A stretch of DNA of 11,594 nucleotides from Thermoanaerobaculia bacterium (GTDB taxonomy: Bacteria; Bacteroidota; Bacteroidia; Chitinophagales; Saprospiraceae): contig JAKLJF010000096.1 in assembly GCA_023151335.1 (NCBI GenBank), positions 1 to 11,594 on the forward strand, in the 5' to 3' direction. The position numbers and the translations under genes were made by a program. Within the stretch, counting starts at the first letter, position 1; the number at the start of each line of letters is the position of its first letter. The notes under the pieces were generated by a model that saw only the letters and a list, made by a program, of their open reading frames with translations, did no database searches and had not been told where the DNA came from. This document shows, piece after piece, positions 1 through 7,323 of this stretch.

Positions 1-2057
1 TACCACACGCGGGGGTGATTTTCGGGCGCTTCCGGGTCGCTGACGGAATATTTCAGCTCCCTGGATTTGAGTTTTTCCAGCACGTAATCGGCGATTTCAG
101 CGTTGGAGGCGGCGCCTTTTGCAGCCGCCTCCTTGCTAAGATCGAGCGTATTTCGATTAAATTGCGGATAGTAGGGCATCCACCCCATACGCACGGCCTG
201 GAAGATGGTATCGGCCGTGTGCTGACGGGTCCACTTATTTTTCGGAACGGTATTGTATTTGGAAAATTGCCCGTCGTAGCGGTACTGGCAGGTATTGATA
301 TAGTGCCACAGGGGCGCCTGTTGCAGGCGGATGGAGTCGACCCAGTCTTTGCCGAAAGCGATGGTGCCCCAGCTGTCCTGCGGCGCCAGTTTTTCCTGCC
401 CCACGTAGTGATTCATGCCGCCGCCGTTGCGGCCCACGCAACCGGTCATCATCAGGGCCATGATGGCGGAGCGGTACATGAGGTTGCCGTGGTACCAGTG
501 GTTGATGCCGGCGCCGACGATGACCATACATTTTCCGCCGGTGACATTGGCGGTATTTGCCCATTCGCGGGCGAACTGGAGTACGGTTTTGGAATCCACG
601 CCGGTAAATATTTCCTGCCAGGCGGGGGTGTAGGCAGCGTCGGTATCGGTGTAATCGGCGGGATAGTCGCCGGGCAAGTCGCGGCCCACGCCGTATTGGG
701 CCATCATCAGGTCGTACACGGTGGCGGCGGGAATGCGGCCTTCGGCGGTTTCGACGTATTTTACAGGCACACCGCGCAGGCGGTGGTTAGCCAGGCCGAA
801 TTCGGTAAACTGTACCTGCAGCACCTCGTCGCTTTTGCCCAGCAGGGTGAGTACGGGGTCATAAGTTTTGTCCGTTTCGCCGTCTTCCAGTTTCATATTC
901 CACTTGCCGCCGTTTTTATCCCAGCGGAAGCCTGAGCTGCCTTTGGGCACGACGTACTTGCCTGTTTTTTCGTCGATATTGAGAAACTTCCAGTCGCCGT
1001 TTTCAATATCCCCGAATTGTTTGAGTTCGTTGGCGCGTACCAGCCGGCCGGGTTTCCAGGAGTCGCCGTCTTTTTCGAGTTTGACCAGGTATGGGCTGTC
1101 GGTGTATTGTTTGGCGTATTGCAGGAAATAGGGGGTTTGTTTTTCGTGGTGCCATTCTTTGAGAATGACGTGGGTGACGGCCATCCAGAAGGCGCCGTCG
1201 CTGCCGGCGTGCAAGGGCACCCATTGGTCGGCGTATTTGCACACCTGGCTGAAGTCGGGCGCAAACACGACGGTTTTAGTGCCGTTGTGGCGCGATTCGG
1301 CGAAGAAATGGCAGTCGGGGGTGCGGGTCATGTTGAGGCAGGCGCCCATGTCGGCGATCATTTTGGCATTGTACCAGTCGGCGCTTTCACACACGTCGGT
1401 TTGTTCGCCCCAGATTTCGGGGAAAGCCGTGGGCAGGTCGCAGTACCAGTCGTAAAAGCTGAGATTGATGCCACCGAACAATTGGAGGAAACGTCCGCCC
1501 GCGGCATAGCTCATCATCGACATGGCCGGGATGGGCGAGAAGCCGGCCACCCGGTCGGGGCCGTATTTTTTAGCGGTGTACAGGTTGGCCACGGCCATGA
1601 TTTCGAGCACGGTGTCCCAATTAGCTCTACGAAAGCCGCCTTTGCCCCGCGCTTTTTGATACTGCTGCCGCGCGCGGGGGTTGTTTTGCAGGTTTTCCCA
1701 GGCTTTCATCGGATCGCCGCCGGCTTTGATTTTTTCCTCCTGAAAAGCGTCGACCAGCGCGCCGCGGATCAGGGGATATTTGATGCGCAGCGGGCTGTAC
1801 AAGTACCACGAGTAAGAAATGCCGCGCTGGCAGCCCCGGGGCTCGTAAGGGGGCAGGCTGCTTTCCAGCAAGGGATAATCGATCTGTTGGGTTTCCCAAA
1901 CGACGATGCCGTCTTTCACATGAATTTGCCAGGAGCATCCGCCGGTGCAGTTGACGCCGTGCGTGCTGCGCACGATGCGGTCATGCTGGAAACGGTTGCG
2001 GTAAAATTCCTCCCAGCGCCGGGTTTGAGGCGATATAATATCCTGTATCCAACTCAT
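1..2057 (-). CDS. narG: Respiratory nitrate reductase alpha subunit NarG, N-terminal 685 residues (3' end outside window)
   Basis: Catalytic molybdenum (bis-MGD) subunit of membrane-bound nitrate reductase, which reduces nitrate to nitrite using electrons passed through NarH. Translation from the ATG at 2055-2057 follows E. coli NarG closely. The FS0 [4Fe-4S] ligands are H33, C37, C41 and C76, a constant offset of 16 from the E. coli ligands. The motif FYDWYCDLP places D207 as the expected Mo ligand, and GEQTDVCESADWYN and VGAGINHWYHGN are also present. The frame stays open to the window edge, ending near NHPRVW, where the family has several hundred more residues. The N-terminus has no twin-arginine signal followed by a hydrophobic stretch, so the subunit probably faces the cytoplasm, as in E. 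coli. The start is 16 nt after the stop of the upstream cytochrome gene, so the two are probably cotranscribed. narH, narJ and narI would be expected beyond the left edge. No frameshift is visible. Confidence 0.97.
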   Translation of the reverse strand, partial: MSWIQDIISPQTRRWEEFYRNRFQHDRIVRSTHGVNCTGGCSWQIHVKDGIVVWETQQIDYPLLESSLPPYEPRGCQRGISYSWYLYSPLRIKYPLIRGALVDAFQEEKIKAGGDPMKAWENLQNNPRARQQYQKARGKGGFRRANWDTVLEIMAVANLYTAKKYGPDRVAGFSPIPAMSMMSYAAGGRFLQLFGGINLSFYDWYCDLPTAFPEIWGEQTDVCESADWYNAKMIADMGACLNMTRTPDCHFFAESRHNGTKTVVFAPDFSQVCKYADQWVPLHAGSDGAFWMAVTHVILKEWHHEKQTPYFLQYAKQYTDSPYLVKLEKDGDSWKPGRLVRANELKQFGDIENGDWKFLNIDEKTGKYVVPKGSSGFRWDKNGGKWNMKLEDGETDKTYDPVLTLLGKSDEVLQVQFTEFGLANHRLRGVPVKYVETAEGRIPAATVYDLMMAQYGVGRDLPGDYPADYTDTDAAYTPAWQEIFTGVDSKTVLQFAREWANTANVTGGKCMVIVGAGINHWYHGNLMYRSAIMALMMTGCVGRNGGGMNHYVGQEKLAPQDSWGTIAFGKDWVDSIRLQQAPLWHYINTCQYRYDGQFSKYNTVPKNKWTRQHTADTIFQAVRMGWMPYYPQFNRNTLDLSKEAAAKGAASNAEIADYVLEKLKSRELKYSVSDPEAPENHPRVW

Positions 2058-2073
2058 ATATAAATAGATTCGA

Positions 2074-2907
2074 TTAGTTAACGGATTTGATTTGACGTTT
2101 GTAAATGGAGTGGTTGACGCTGCGGTCTTTGCGGCTGTACCAAAGGCCGGAGAAGACGATAATCAGGGCCGCGGCGCCCAGCACCCCGTACACCATAAAG
2201 CCCGATGCCTTGCGCATGGTAGGGCTGCCGCCCGGCGTTTTCAGGAAGGCCAGCAGAGCGCGCACCTCGTCGGGCGTAAGGGATTTGCCCTCGAACGCCT
2301 GGGCCATGACCGGGAAAGGCGGATTCTCCAGGATGGCGCGGGTGCCGGCTTCGCCCAGCGTGGCAAACGAGGCTGCCAGATCCTTGGCATAACTTTTTTC
2401 ATTAAAATAGGTATCAGCCAGGCCGTTGTGGCAGGCAATGCAGGAAGGTCCGCCGTTGGCGAATGCCTGCCTGCCTTCAAACAGGTGGCGCCCCAGGGCG
2501 ATATCCTTTTCTCCCGCGTTTTCCAGCACGGAGACGTAGGCGGCAGCGGCACTTGCGCCGCCCGATTGGTCTTTAATGTGTTGGATAACGGATTTTATTT
2601 CATCGTCGGACAACATGGGGTCGGGCATGATCGTCTCGTTAAATTCCTTGAACAACCCCACCGCGACCGCATCCCCGCTTTTTATCATGGCCTGCGAGGA
2701 ACGGATGAACCGCAGCAACCAGTCTTCCGTGCGCCGTTCCGGTGCGCCCGACAAATCGGGCCCGACCAGGCGGCCGCCTCCAATGGTATGGCAAATGCCG
2801 CACTTCGATTTGAATAGTTCCGCCCCGGCGCCGCTACTCTGGGCGTAAGACAACTCGCTGTATGACAGCATGTAAAGCAGAAAAATAAGAAGTCGAGTTC
2901 TTTGCAT
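2074..2907 (-). CDS. Membrane-anchored di-haem cytochrome c upstream of narG (NarC-like)
   Basis: A 277-residue periplasmic cytochrome c with two class I domains. An N-terminal signal peptide covers about residues 1-22 (cut near YAQ). The first haem site is CGICH (36-40) with a likely Met ligand at M94 or M98 in the segment MPDPMLSDDEI. The second is CIACH (156-160) with likely ligand M201 before LTPDEVRALLAFL. One transmembrane helix (about 236-256) is followed by a positively charged tail of about 20 residues, so both haem domains should face the periplasm with the C-terminus in the cytoplasm. In Thermus a di-haem NarC precedes narG and takes part in electron flow and enzyme assembly; the same gene order suggests a similar role here, but this is inference from order and haem count. 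It is the first gene of the nar unit, and an inverted repeat lies 94 bp upstream of its start. Confidence 0.88.
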   Translation of the reverse strand: MQRTRLLIFLLYMLSYSELSYAQSSGAGAELFKSKCGICHTIGGGRLVGPDLSGAPERRTEDWLLRFIRSSQAMIKSGDAVAVGLFKEFNETIMPDPMLSDDEIKSVIQHIKDQSGGASAAAAYVSVLENAGEKDIALGRHLFEGRQAFANGGPSCIACHNGLADTYFNEKSYAKDLAASFATLGEAGTRAILENPPFPVMAQAFEGKSLTPDEVRALLAFLKTPGGSPTMRKASGFMVYGVLGAAALIIVFSGLWYSRKDRSVNHSIYKRQIKSVN

Positions 2908-3000
2908 GACCAGTATGTTTATGTTGCTTTTTTTCAGCGCGCCGCTTTCACCCGTAACTGCCTCGGTTACTTAAGCAGCTAAATTCGTGATTTTTTGGAA

Positions 3001-3020
3001 TTAAGACTATTTAATCTTAA
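3001..3020. promoter_or_regulatory. Operator-like inverted repeat, copy 1 (nar unit)
   Basis: Perfect 6-bp half-sites TTAAGA and TCTTAA separated by 8 bp, 94 bp upstream of the NarC-like start. Its size and symmetry suit a dimeric helix-turn-helix regulator. The identity of the regulator is unknown. Confidence 0.7.
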
Positions 3021-3173
3021 ATTGTTTTTTATTTTATAATCAATCTAAATAAAATCGGCGAAAATGCCCGGAAAAACACACTTTTCCTGCTTGCCGGGAG
3101 CGTTATTCCCTGGCCAAATGTTTCCCGGCGCAACACGATGCGAGGGCGCGATTGTCTTTTATTTGTCATACAT

Positions 3174-3193
3174 TTAAGTTTAATTAGTCTTAA
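3174..3193. promoter_or_regulatory. Operator-like inverted repeat, copy 2 (DUF2249 unit)
   Basis: TTAAGT-N8-TCTTAA with the same 20-bp length as copy 1 and one half-site mismatch, 107 bp upstream of the DUF2249 start. Its centre is about 25 bp before the first base of the weak -7 element TACCTTTA. This would put it near -39, a usual place for a Crp/Fnr-type activator. The spacing is measured; the mechanism is inferred. Confidence 0.65.
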
Positions 3194-3300
3194 AATAAAA
3201 ATACGACTTACCTTTATCCCCCGTGTCGTGGCAAATATCCGCAGCGGGTAGCATTTTTGCCGCGGCGGCAAAAAATCGGCGGAGTTTATTTCTGACCTAA

Positions 3301-4134
3301 ATGATTGGAGCCATGAAAATTGGTACACGCACCAAAATATCGGACATACTGCGGCATAATATCGGGGCCGTGGAAGCCATAGCGGCGATCAACCCGCATT
3401 TCAACAAACTGCGTAATCCCATCCTGCGCCGTGTGCTGGCGCCCCGCGTTACCGTGGCCGATGCCGCGCGCATCGGCAAATGCGCCCCTTCCGACATCCT
3501 GGAGCGGCTGCGCGCCATCGGATTCGATATCGAGGATGAAACCCCTGCCGCGCCGGGGGCGCCCGCCCCGGCGTCTTCCCTGCCGGGCCTGGTCGAAGCG
3601 GCGGTCCGTTCCGGCAGGGTGCGCGTACTGGATGTCAGGCCGGTATTGGAAAGCGGGAAAGACCCTTTTCAACTGATCATGGCCGAACTGAAAACCCTGC
3701 CAGAAGGCCACGCGCTCGAAGTCGTCAACTCCTTTGAGCCCGTACCCTTGATCGCCATACTGGGCAAACAGGGGTTCTCCAGTGGGGTGGAGCATCGGGG
3801 CGAGGCCGTGCATACGTTCTTTTTAAAGACCGGGCCGGGACAACATGACAGTGGCGCGGAAACCGGCATTTTCCGTGTTTCTCCGGAAGCCCTGGAAGCG
3901 GAAAAAGCGCGCTATCAGGGCCGTTTCAGGGAAATCGACGTGCGCGACCTGGAAATGCCGCTGCCGATGATGACGATACTGTCGGAATTGGAAACGCTGC
4001 CGGATGGCGAGGCGCTGTACGTGCATCACAAAAAAGTGCCACAATACCTGTTGCCCGAATTAGCGCAGCGGCGGTATAAAACCTGGATTGCCGAGCTTGG
4101 CGAAGGAAACGTCAAAATGCTCATAAAACGGTAA
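3301..4134 (+). CDS. DUF1858 - DUF2249 - DUF2249 cytosolic protein
   Basis: A 277-residue soluble protein without signal or membrane segment. Residues 7-75 form a DUF1858-like helical domain (key stretch NPHFNKLRNPILRRVLAPRV). A Pro/Ala-rich linker (81-93) leads to two DUF2249 domains: about 107-175 (VLDVRPVLESGKDPF, FEPVPLIAIL) and about 210-276 (EIDVRDLEMPLPMM, VHHKKVPQYLLPEL). DUF2249 has the small TusA-like fold and is often found near denitrification genes; its biochemistry is unknown to me. It may handle redox or NO stress in the cytoplasm, but that is inferred from context only. A second in-frame ATG at 3313 gives a start (MKIGTRTKIS) that fits the domain edge better, so the first four residues are uncertain. 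The next gene begins after a 1-nt gap, implying translational coupling. Confidence 0.85.
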   Translation: MIGAMKIGTRTKISDILRHNIGAVEAIAAINPHFNKLRNPILRRVLAPRVTVADAARIGKCAPSDILERLRAIGFDIEDETPAAPGAPAPASSLPGLVEAAVRSGRVRVLDVRPVLESGKDPFQLIMAELKTLPEGHALEVVNSFEPVPLIAILGKQGFSSGVEHRGEAVHTFFLKTGPGQHDSGAETGIFRVSPEALEAEKARYQGRFREIDVRDLEMPLPMMTILSELETLPDGEALYVHHKKVPQYLLPELAQRRYKTWIAELGEGNVKMLIKR

Positions 4135-4135
4135 C

Positions 4136-5437
4136 ATGCAGCAAATTGCCAGTCAGAACGCGCCCAGCCCGCGGGTAGTGTTGCCTCATTTCATATTTGG
4201 CGGACTTGCCTTGCTGGCCGCGGTTGCACTGACGGCCCTGCACCCGGATATGCTGACGGGTCATTACTTTTCCCCGCGTTTGCTGGGGCTGACGCATTTG
4301 ATTGTGCTCGGGTGGATCAGCATGGTCATTTTCGGCGCCTTGTACCAGTTGGTTCCGGTGGTGCTGGAGGTCAGGCTATACCGTGAAAGCCTGGCTTATG
4401 CCGCTTTTTTATTACTTGCTTTGGGCGCCGTCGTTCTGGCAACCGCGTTTTGGCATTTTGACCTGGGCGCCCTGATGGAAACCGGCGCCGTGCTGGCCGG
4501 GGGGGCGATCGTTTGTTTTGCCGCAAACATTTTTGCCACCGCCCGGCGCTCGGTCAAAACGGGGCTGGAGCGGGATTTTATAATCACCGCCATTATTTGG
4601 CTCCTGTTTACCGTTGGAGCGGGCATTACCCTGGCTTTCAATCTGCGCTATGCCTTTTTGCCCGTGCCGCATCTCGAATTGTTAAAACTGCACGCCCATG
4701 CGGGGTTTGCCGGCTGGTTTTTGCAATTAATCATCGGGGTAAGCAGCCGGATACTGCCTATGTTCATGGTGTCGCACGGCATGAACCGGAAAAAACTGGA
4801 GTGGGCCTATTACCTGATCAATGGCGGTTTGCTGGCGGGCATCGTTTCGTTGTACGCGCAATGGCCGCCGGGGGTGCAGGGTGGCGTCGCGGCCGGCGTC
4901 GGCGGCGTGGGCTTTTATTTGTCGTTCCTGGCTGAAGCCTACCGGAAACGCGGCAAACGGCAACTGGACACCGGTATGCAACAGTCGGCCCTGGCGTTTG
5001 TCCTATTACTGGTACCCGTGCTGTTGTTACTGTTTTTCCAGTGGAGCCGCTCCCTGCCGGCACAGGCGACGCTCGCTTATGGCGCCGCAATTCTGCTGGG
5101 ATTCGTTACCGCGCTTATCATGGGGCAAACGTACAAGACCCTACCTTTTATCGTCTGGCTCCACCTGTACCGCTCAAAAGTTGGTCGCGGCAAGACGCCA
5201 ATGCCCAGAGACCTTTATCACGAGCCGGCAGCCGTTTGGCAAATCCGGTTGTTCGCGGCCGGGTTCGCGGGTTTGATGACAGGAGTATTCCTGCAACGCA
5301 CGGTGATTATTGCCGCCGGGGGCGCATTGTTGCTGGCCGCGGTAGTTCTCTACAATTACAACATCCTGTTGATAGTCGGCCATCGCCCGAAAAAGGATGA
5401 CGGCACGGCTCCCGGCGGGCGAGACCCGAAGTCCTAA
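4136..5437 (+). CDS. Polytopic membrane protein of the NnrS / haem-copper oxidase subunit I-like type
   Basis: A 433-residue protein with about 12 hydrophobic helices. Two segments have similar His-Gly-Trp signatures: THLIVLGW followed by IFGALYQLVPVV (H54) and LHAHAGFAGWF followed by IIGVSSRILPMF (H186, H188). A later stretch GQTYKTLPFIVWLHLY (330-345) contains H343. These resemble the haem-binding helices of single-subunit CcoN relatives and NnrS. The HH pair of helix VII and the HxH of helix X that build a haem-copper active site are not evident, so it is probably not an oxidase or NO reductase. NnrS proteins bind haem and protect against NO-derived stress, and a similar protective or maturation role is my inference. 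The pairing with the DUF2249 gene (1-nt gap) suggests they act together. The stop overlaps the stop of the convergent gene. Confidence 0.7.
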   Translation: MQQIASQNAPSPRVVLPHFIFGGLALLAAVALTALHPDMLTGHYFSPRLLGLTHLIVLGWISMVIFGALYQLVPVVLEVRLYRESLAYAAFLLLALGAVVLATAFWHFDLGALMETGAVLAGGAIVCFAANIFATARRSVKTGLERDFIITAIIWLLFTVGAGITLAFNLRYAFLPVPHLELLKLHAHAGFAGWFLQLIIGVSSRILPMFMVSHGMNRKKLEWAYYLINGGLLAGIVSLYAQWPPGVQGGVAAGVGGVGFYLSFLAEAYRKRGKRQLDTGMQQSALAFVLLLVPVLLLLFFQWSRSLPAQATLAYGAAILLGFVTALIMGQTYKTLPFIVWLHLYRSKVGRGKTPMPRDLYHEPAAVWQIRLFAAGFAGLMTGVFLQRTVIIAAGGALLLAAVVLYNYNILLIVGHRPKKDDGTAPGGRDPKS

Positions 5438-6441
5438 AACGGGCTTTTAAACCGGGGATCCCGGATGAAGGAACTATCGGTGAGGGTATGTAAAAACGCC
5501 AGTAAATCGCTCTTTTCCTTTGCCGAAAGATGTAAGCCTCCCAAGTGCGCCCATTTCATCAGGGGGTCGATGTTCGGCGATTTTTTAACGCCTTCGCTGT
5601 AAAAATCAATGACTTCTTCCAGGGTTTTGAACCGCCCGTCGTGCATGTAGGGCGCTGTCAGGGCGATATTGCGGAGCGTGGGCGTTTTGAACTTGCCGCG
5701 GTCGGCAGGGTTGCCGCTGACGGCCTCGTAACCCGGTTCGGCCGGTTCGGCATCCAGGCCGATGTTGTGAAATTGATTGTCGGTGAAAAAAATGCCGCCG
5801 TGGCAGTGGAAACAGTCGCCACGTTCGGTATTAAAGATAATGGCGCCGTCGATGGCTTCGTCGGGGAGGAAAATACGCGGTACGCCCCAAATCGACTGAT
5901 CGCGCGGGGAGTTTGCGGAAATCAGGGTGCGCATCCATTGGGCGAGCGCTTTCGCGGCCAGTTCATGGGAAATTTGCCGTATGCCGAACGCCTCGTAAAA
6001 CAACCGCGGATACTCCGGGTGGTTTTGTAAGCGGCTAATATCCGTTTTGAAAAATTCGGTTACCTCGAAGTACATAATGTCTTCCAGCGTACCCTGTACG
6101 CGCCCATTCCACAGGAAATTCCGGTTCCAGCCCAGGTTTACGTGCGGTAAAATTGCCGGGCCCGAAGAAAACGACCGTTCCTGGAAGTGACAGCCCGCGC
6201 AGGAGGTGGCGCCGGCGGGGTGCAGGATGGGATCGTAGTAAAGCCTCCGGCCCAGCGCCACTCCTTGTACGGTGGTGGGATTGCCGGGCGGTATGGTCAT
6301 GGGCGGAAACCACGACGGGATGTCGATCTCGTAGGGTACGGGATCATAAACCAGCGGGGGCCCGGGCTCGGGCTCTTTTGAACACGCGGAATAAAGCAGC
6401 AGGGCAAGGCCGGCGACGAGGCCGAAACGAAGATTTTTCAT
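5434..6441 (-). CDS. MauG/MbnH-like di-haem c lipoprotein (cytochrome c peroxidase family)
   Basis: A 335-residue di-haem enzyme with a lipoprotein signal (LLLYSAC, lipid-modified C20), so it should sit in a periplasm-facing membrane leaflet. Haem sites are CAGCH (81-85) and CFHCH (210-214). The segment PYMHDGRFKTLEEVIDFY (264-281) aligns with the classical bacterial peroxidase stretch that ends in the distal Met ligand of the high-potential haem. Here that position is Y281, as in MauG, where Tyr allows the bis-Fe(IV) state used to modify protein side chains. W105 and W111 (GWNRNFLWNGR) lie where MauG and the peroxidases keep a Trp between the haems. The gene follows an MbnP-like gene after 22 nt. 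MbnH is the MauG relative that oxidises a Trp of MbnP to kynurenine, so this is most likely an MbnH counterpart. A plain H2O2 peroxidase is the alternative. Confidence 0.85.
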   Translation of the reverse strand: MKNLRFGLVAGLALLLYSACSKEPEPGPPLVYDPVPYEIDIPSWFPPMTIPPGNPTTVQGVALGRRLYYDPILHPAGATSCAGCHFQERSFSSGPAILPHVNLGWNRNFLWNGRVQGTLEDIMYFEVTEFFKTDISRLQNHPEYPRLFYEAFGIRQISHELAAKALAQWMRTLISANSPRDQSIWGVPRIFLPDEAIDGAIIFNTERGDCFHCHGGIFFTDNQFHNIGLDAEPAEPGYEAVSGNPADRGKFKTPTLRNIALTAPYMHDGRFKTLEEVIDFYSEGVKKSPNIDPLMKWAHLGGLHLSAKEKSDLLAFLHTLTDSSFIRDPRFKSPF

Positions 6442-6463
6442 ATCCGGTAAACATTGAGCGAAT

Positions 6464-7213
6464 TTATTCCCGCACGGCGGCGTGTACGGTAAAAAGCGAG
6501 GCGCCGTTTTCCATCAGTATTTGCTGGGCGGCAGGTTTGGTCATAATGCCCGGACCGAATTGTTCGAAGTCGTAGGTGTGCGGATTTTGCAGCCACTCGT
6601 TGAGGTCCATTTGGAGCGTTATATTCCAGTTGTCATTATCGACCGATAATCCGGACAGCGTAAGGTCTACGGCCACATAATAGGGTTGATTTTTAGCGGC
6701 CCCCGTATGCAGGTTAAAACTTTTTATGACGCCCGCCCCCATCGAATCGTATTTCCCTTCAAATTTCATGTAATGATAACCCTCTTCTCCCGGTATGGGC
6801 CACTCCATGTTGATGTTTTCAGGCGTGGGCGGCAAGCCGTTGGGTTTATTGGTCGTTTCGTCGAGGCCGACGATGAAGCGCAGCCGGGTGTATTCGCCGT
6901 CCGGCACATCCCCGAGCGCCAATTCGGCCGTCGCTGCGATGCCTTCCTCCCGGTAATGAACGGCGTCCGATTCGTAGGTTGAGCCGTCGGCGCGGTAGAG
7001 TACGACGTTGGAGATATAATACTTCAGGCGTTCCACGCTGAAGCGGTGTCCCGACTGCGCCTGGTACTGGATTTTGTTCAGGGTGAGGGGCGCGCCGGCG
7101 ACCGCATGCTCCAATCGCAGGGTGACGGTGTTTTCCGTTTCTTTGTTTTTCCCGCACGATAAAAATGAAAAGATTGCCGCCATGAAGGCCGATGCAATGA
7201 CTACGTGTTTCAT
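6464..7213 (-). CDS. MbnP-like copper-binding lipoprotein
   Basis: A 249-residue lipoprotein (FLSC, lipid-modified C20). The fold signature matches the MbnP family: LRLEHAVAGAPL near residue 32, FSVERLKYYISNVVLY (58-73), FIVGLDETTN, NMEWPIPGEEGYHYMKFEG (135-153) and SFNLHTG. H36, H148, H169 and W138 are conserved-looking candidates for the metal site and the Trp that becomes kynurenine; I cannot assign which Trp. MbnP-type proteins bind copper outside the cytoplasm once the partner MbnH has acted. It is the first gene of a two-gene unit with the MauG/MbnH-like gene. A 20-bp inverted repeat and a perfect TAnnTTTG box lie just upstream. The setting suggests copper supply to a periplasmic denitrification enzyme such as NosZ or NirK, neither of which is in the window. 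Confidence 0.82.
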   Translation of the reverse strand: MKHVVIASAFMAAIFSFLSCGKNKETENTVTLRLEHAVAGAPLTLNKIQYQAQSGHRFSVERLKYYISNVVLYRADGSTYESDAVHYREEGIAATAELALGDVPDGEYTRLRFIVGLDETTNKPNGLPPTPENINMEWPIPGEEGYHYMKFEGKYDSMGAGVIKSFNLHTGAAKNQPYYVAVDLTLSGLSVDNDNWNITLQMDLNEWLQNPHTYDFEQFGPGIMTKPAAQQILMENGASLFTVHAAVRE

Positions 7214-7242
7214 ATAGCAGTATTATTTGTTTGAATGGCGGA

Positions 7243-7250
7243 CAAAGTTA
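7243..7250 (-). promoter_or_regulatory. -7 element TAACTTTG of the MbnP-like gene
   Basis: A full match to the Bacteroidota -7 consensus TAnnTTTG on the minus strand, 30 bp before the ATG. It implies a transcript start near 7236. No TTG is seen at the -33 spacing; the inverted repeat at 7264-7283 occupies that region and would be centred near -37, fitting activator-dependent transcription. Confidence 0.55.
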
Positions 7251-7263
7251 GGAGAAAATTATT

Positions 7264-7283
7264 TTAAGACAAAATTATCTTAA
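7264..7283. promoter_or_regulatory. Operator-like inverted repeat, copy 3 (between divergent MbnP-like and DUF59 genes)
   Basis: Perfect half-sites TTAAGA and TCTTAA with an 8-bp spacer, identical in geometry to copy 1. It lies 50 bp from the MbnP-like start and 40 bp from the DUF59 start, so it could control both. Its right half-site overlaps the plus-strand -7 box. Confidence 0.7.
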
Positions 7284-7288
7284 TTTTG
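7281..7288 (+). promoter_or_regulatory. -7 element TAATTTTG of the DUF59 unit
   Basis: A full match to TAnnTTTG on the plus strand, 35 bp before the first ATG of the DUF59 gene. It shares three bases with the inverted repeat, so a bound regulator would collide with polymerase on this side. AT-rich sequence makes chance matches fairly likely. Confidence 0.4.
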
Positions 7289-7323
7289 CCTCGCGAGAAT
7301 CCACGCCAACAAATGATACAAGC

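Larger units (their letters stand above)
2908..3300. other. Divergent intergenic control region between the nar unit and the DUF2249 gene
   Basis: This 393-bp stretch is AT-rich compared with its flanks and holds no convincing gene. It carries two copies of the 20-bp inverted repeat, one nearer each divergent gene. A weak -7-like element, TACCTTTA at 3209-3216 (7 of 8 positions against TAnnTTTG if the two free positions count as matches), lies 16 bp after the second copy. I see no clear -7 box on the nar side. A 99-codon open frame on the minus strand (3029-3328) crosses both repeats and resembles no family I know, so I treat it as noise. Confidence 0.7.

Noticed and set aside
15..2063. Long plus-strand open frames of 306 and 348 codons opposite narG
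   Set aside because: The minus-strand frame matches NarG with all cofactor ligands. The plus-strand products are Gly/Val/His-rich shadow translations.
2960..2990. A -7 promoter box for the nar unit
   Set aside because: At the spacing seen for the other operator copies, only a TTT core is present on the minus strand, so I did not annotate a promoter there.
3029..3328. 99-codon minus-strand frame in the divergent control region
   Set aside because: It spans two operator-like repeats and the start of the DUF2249 gene, has no recognisable domain and AT-rich non-coding composition.
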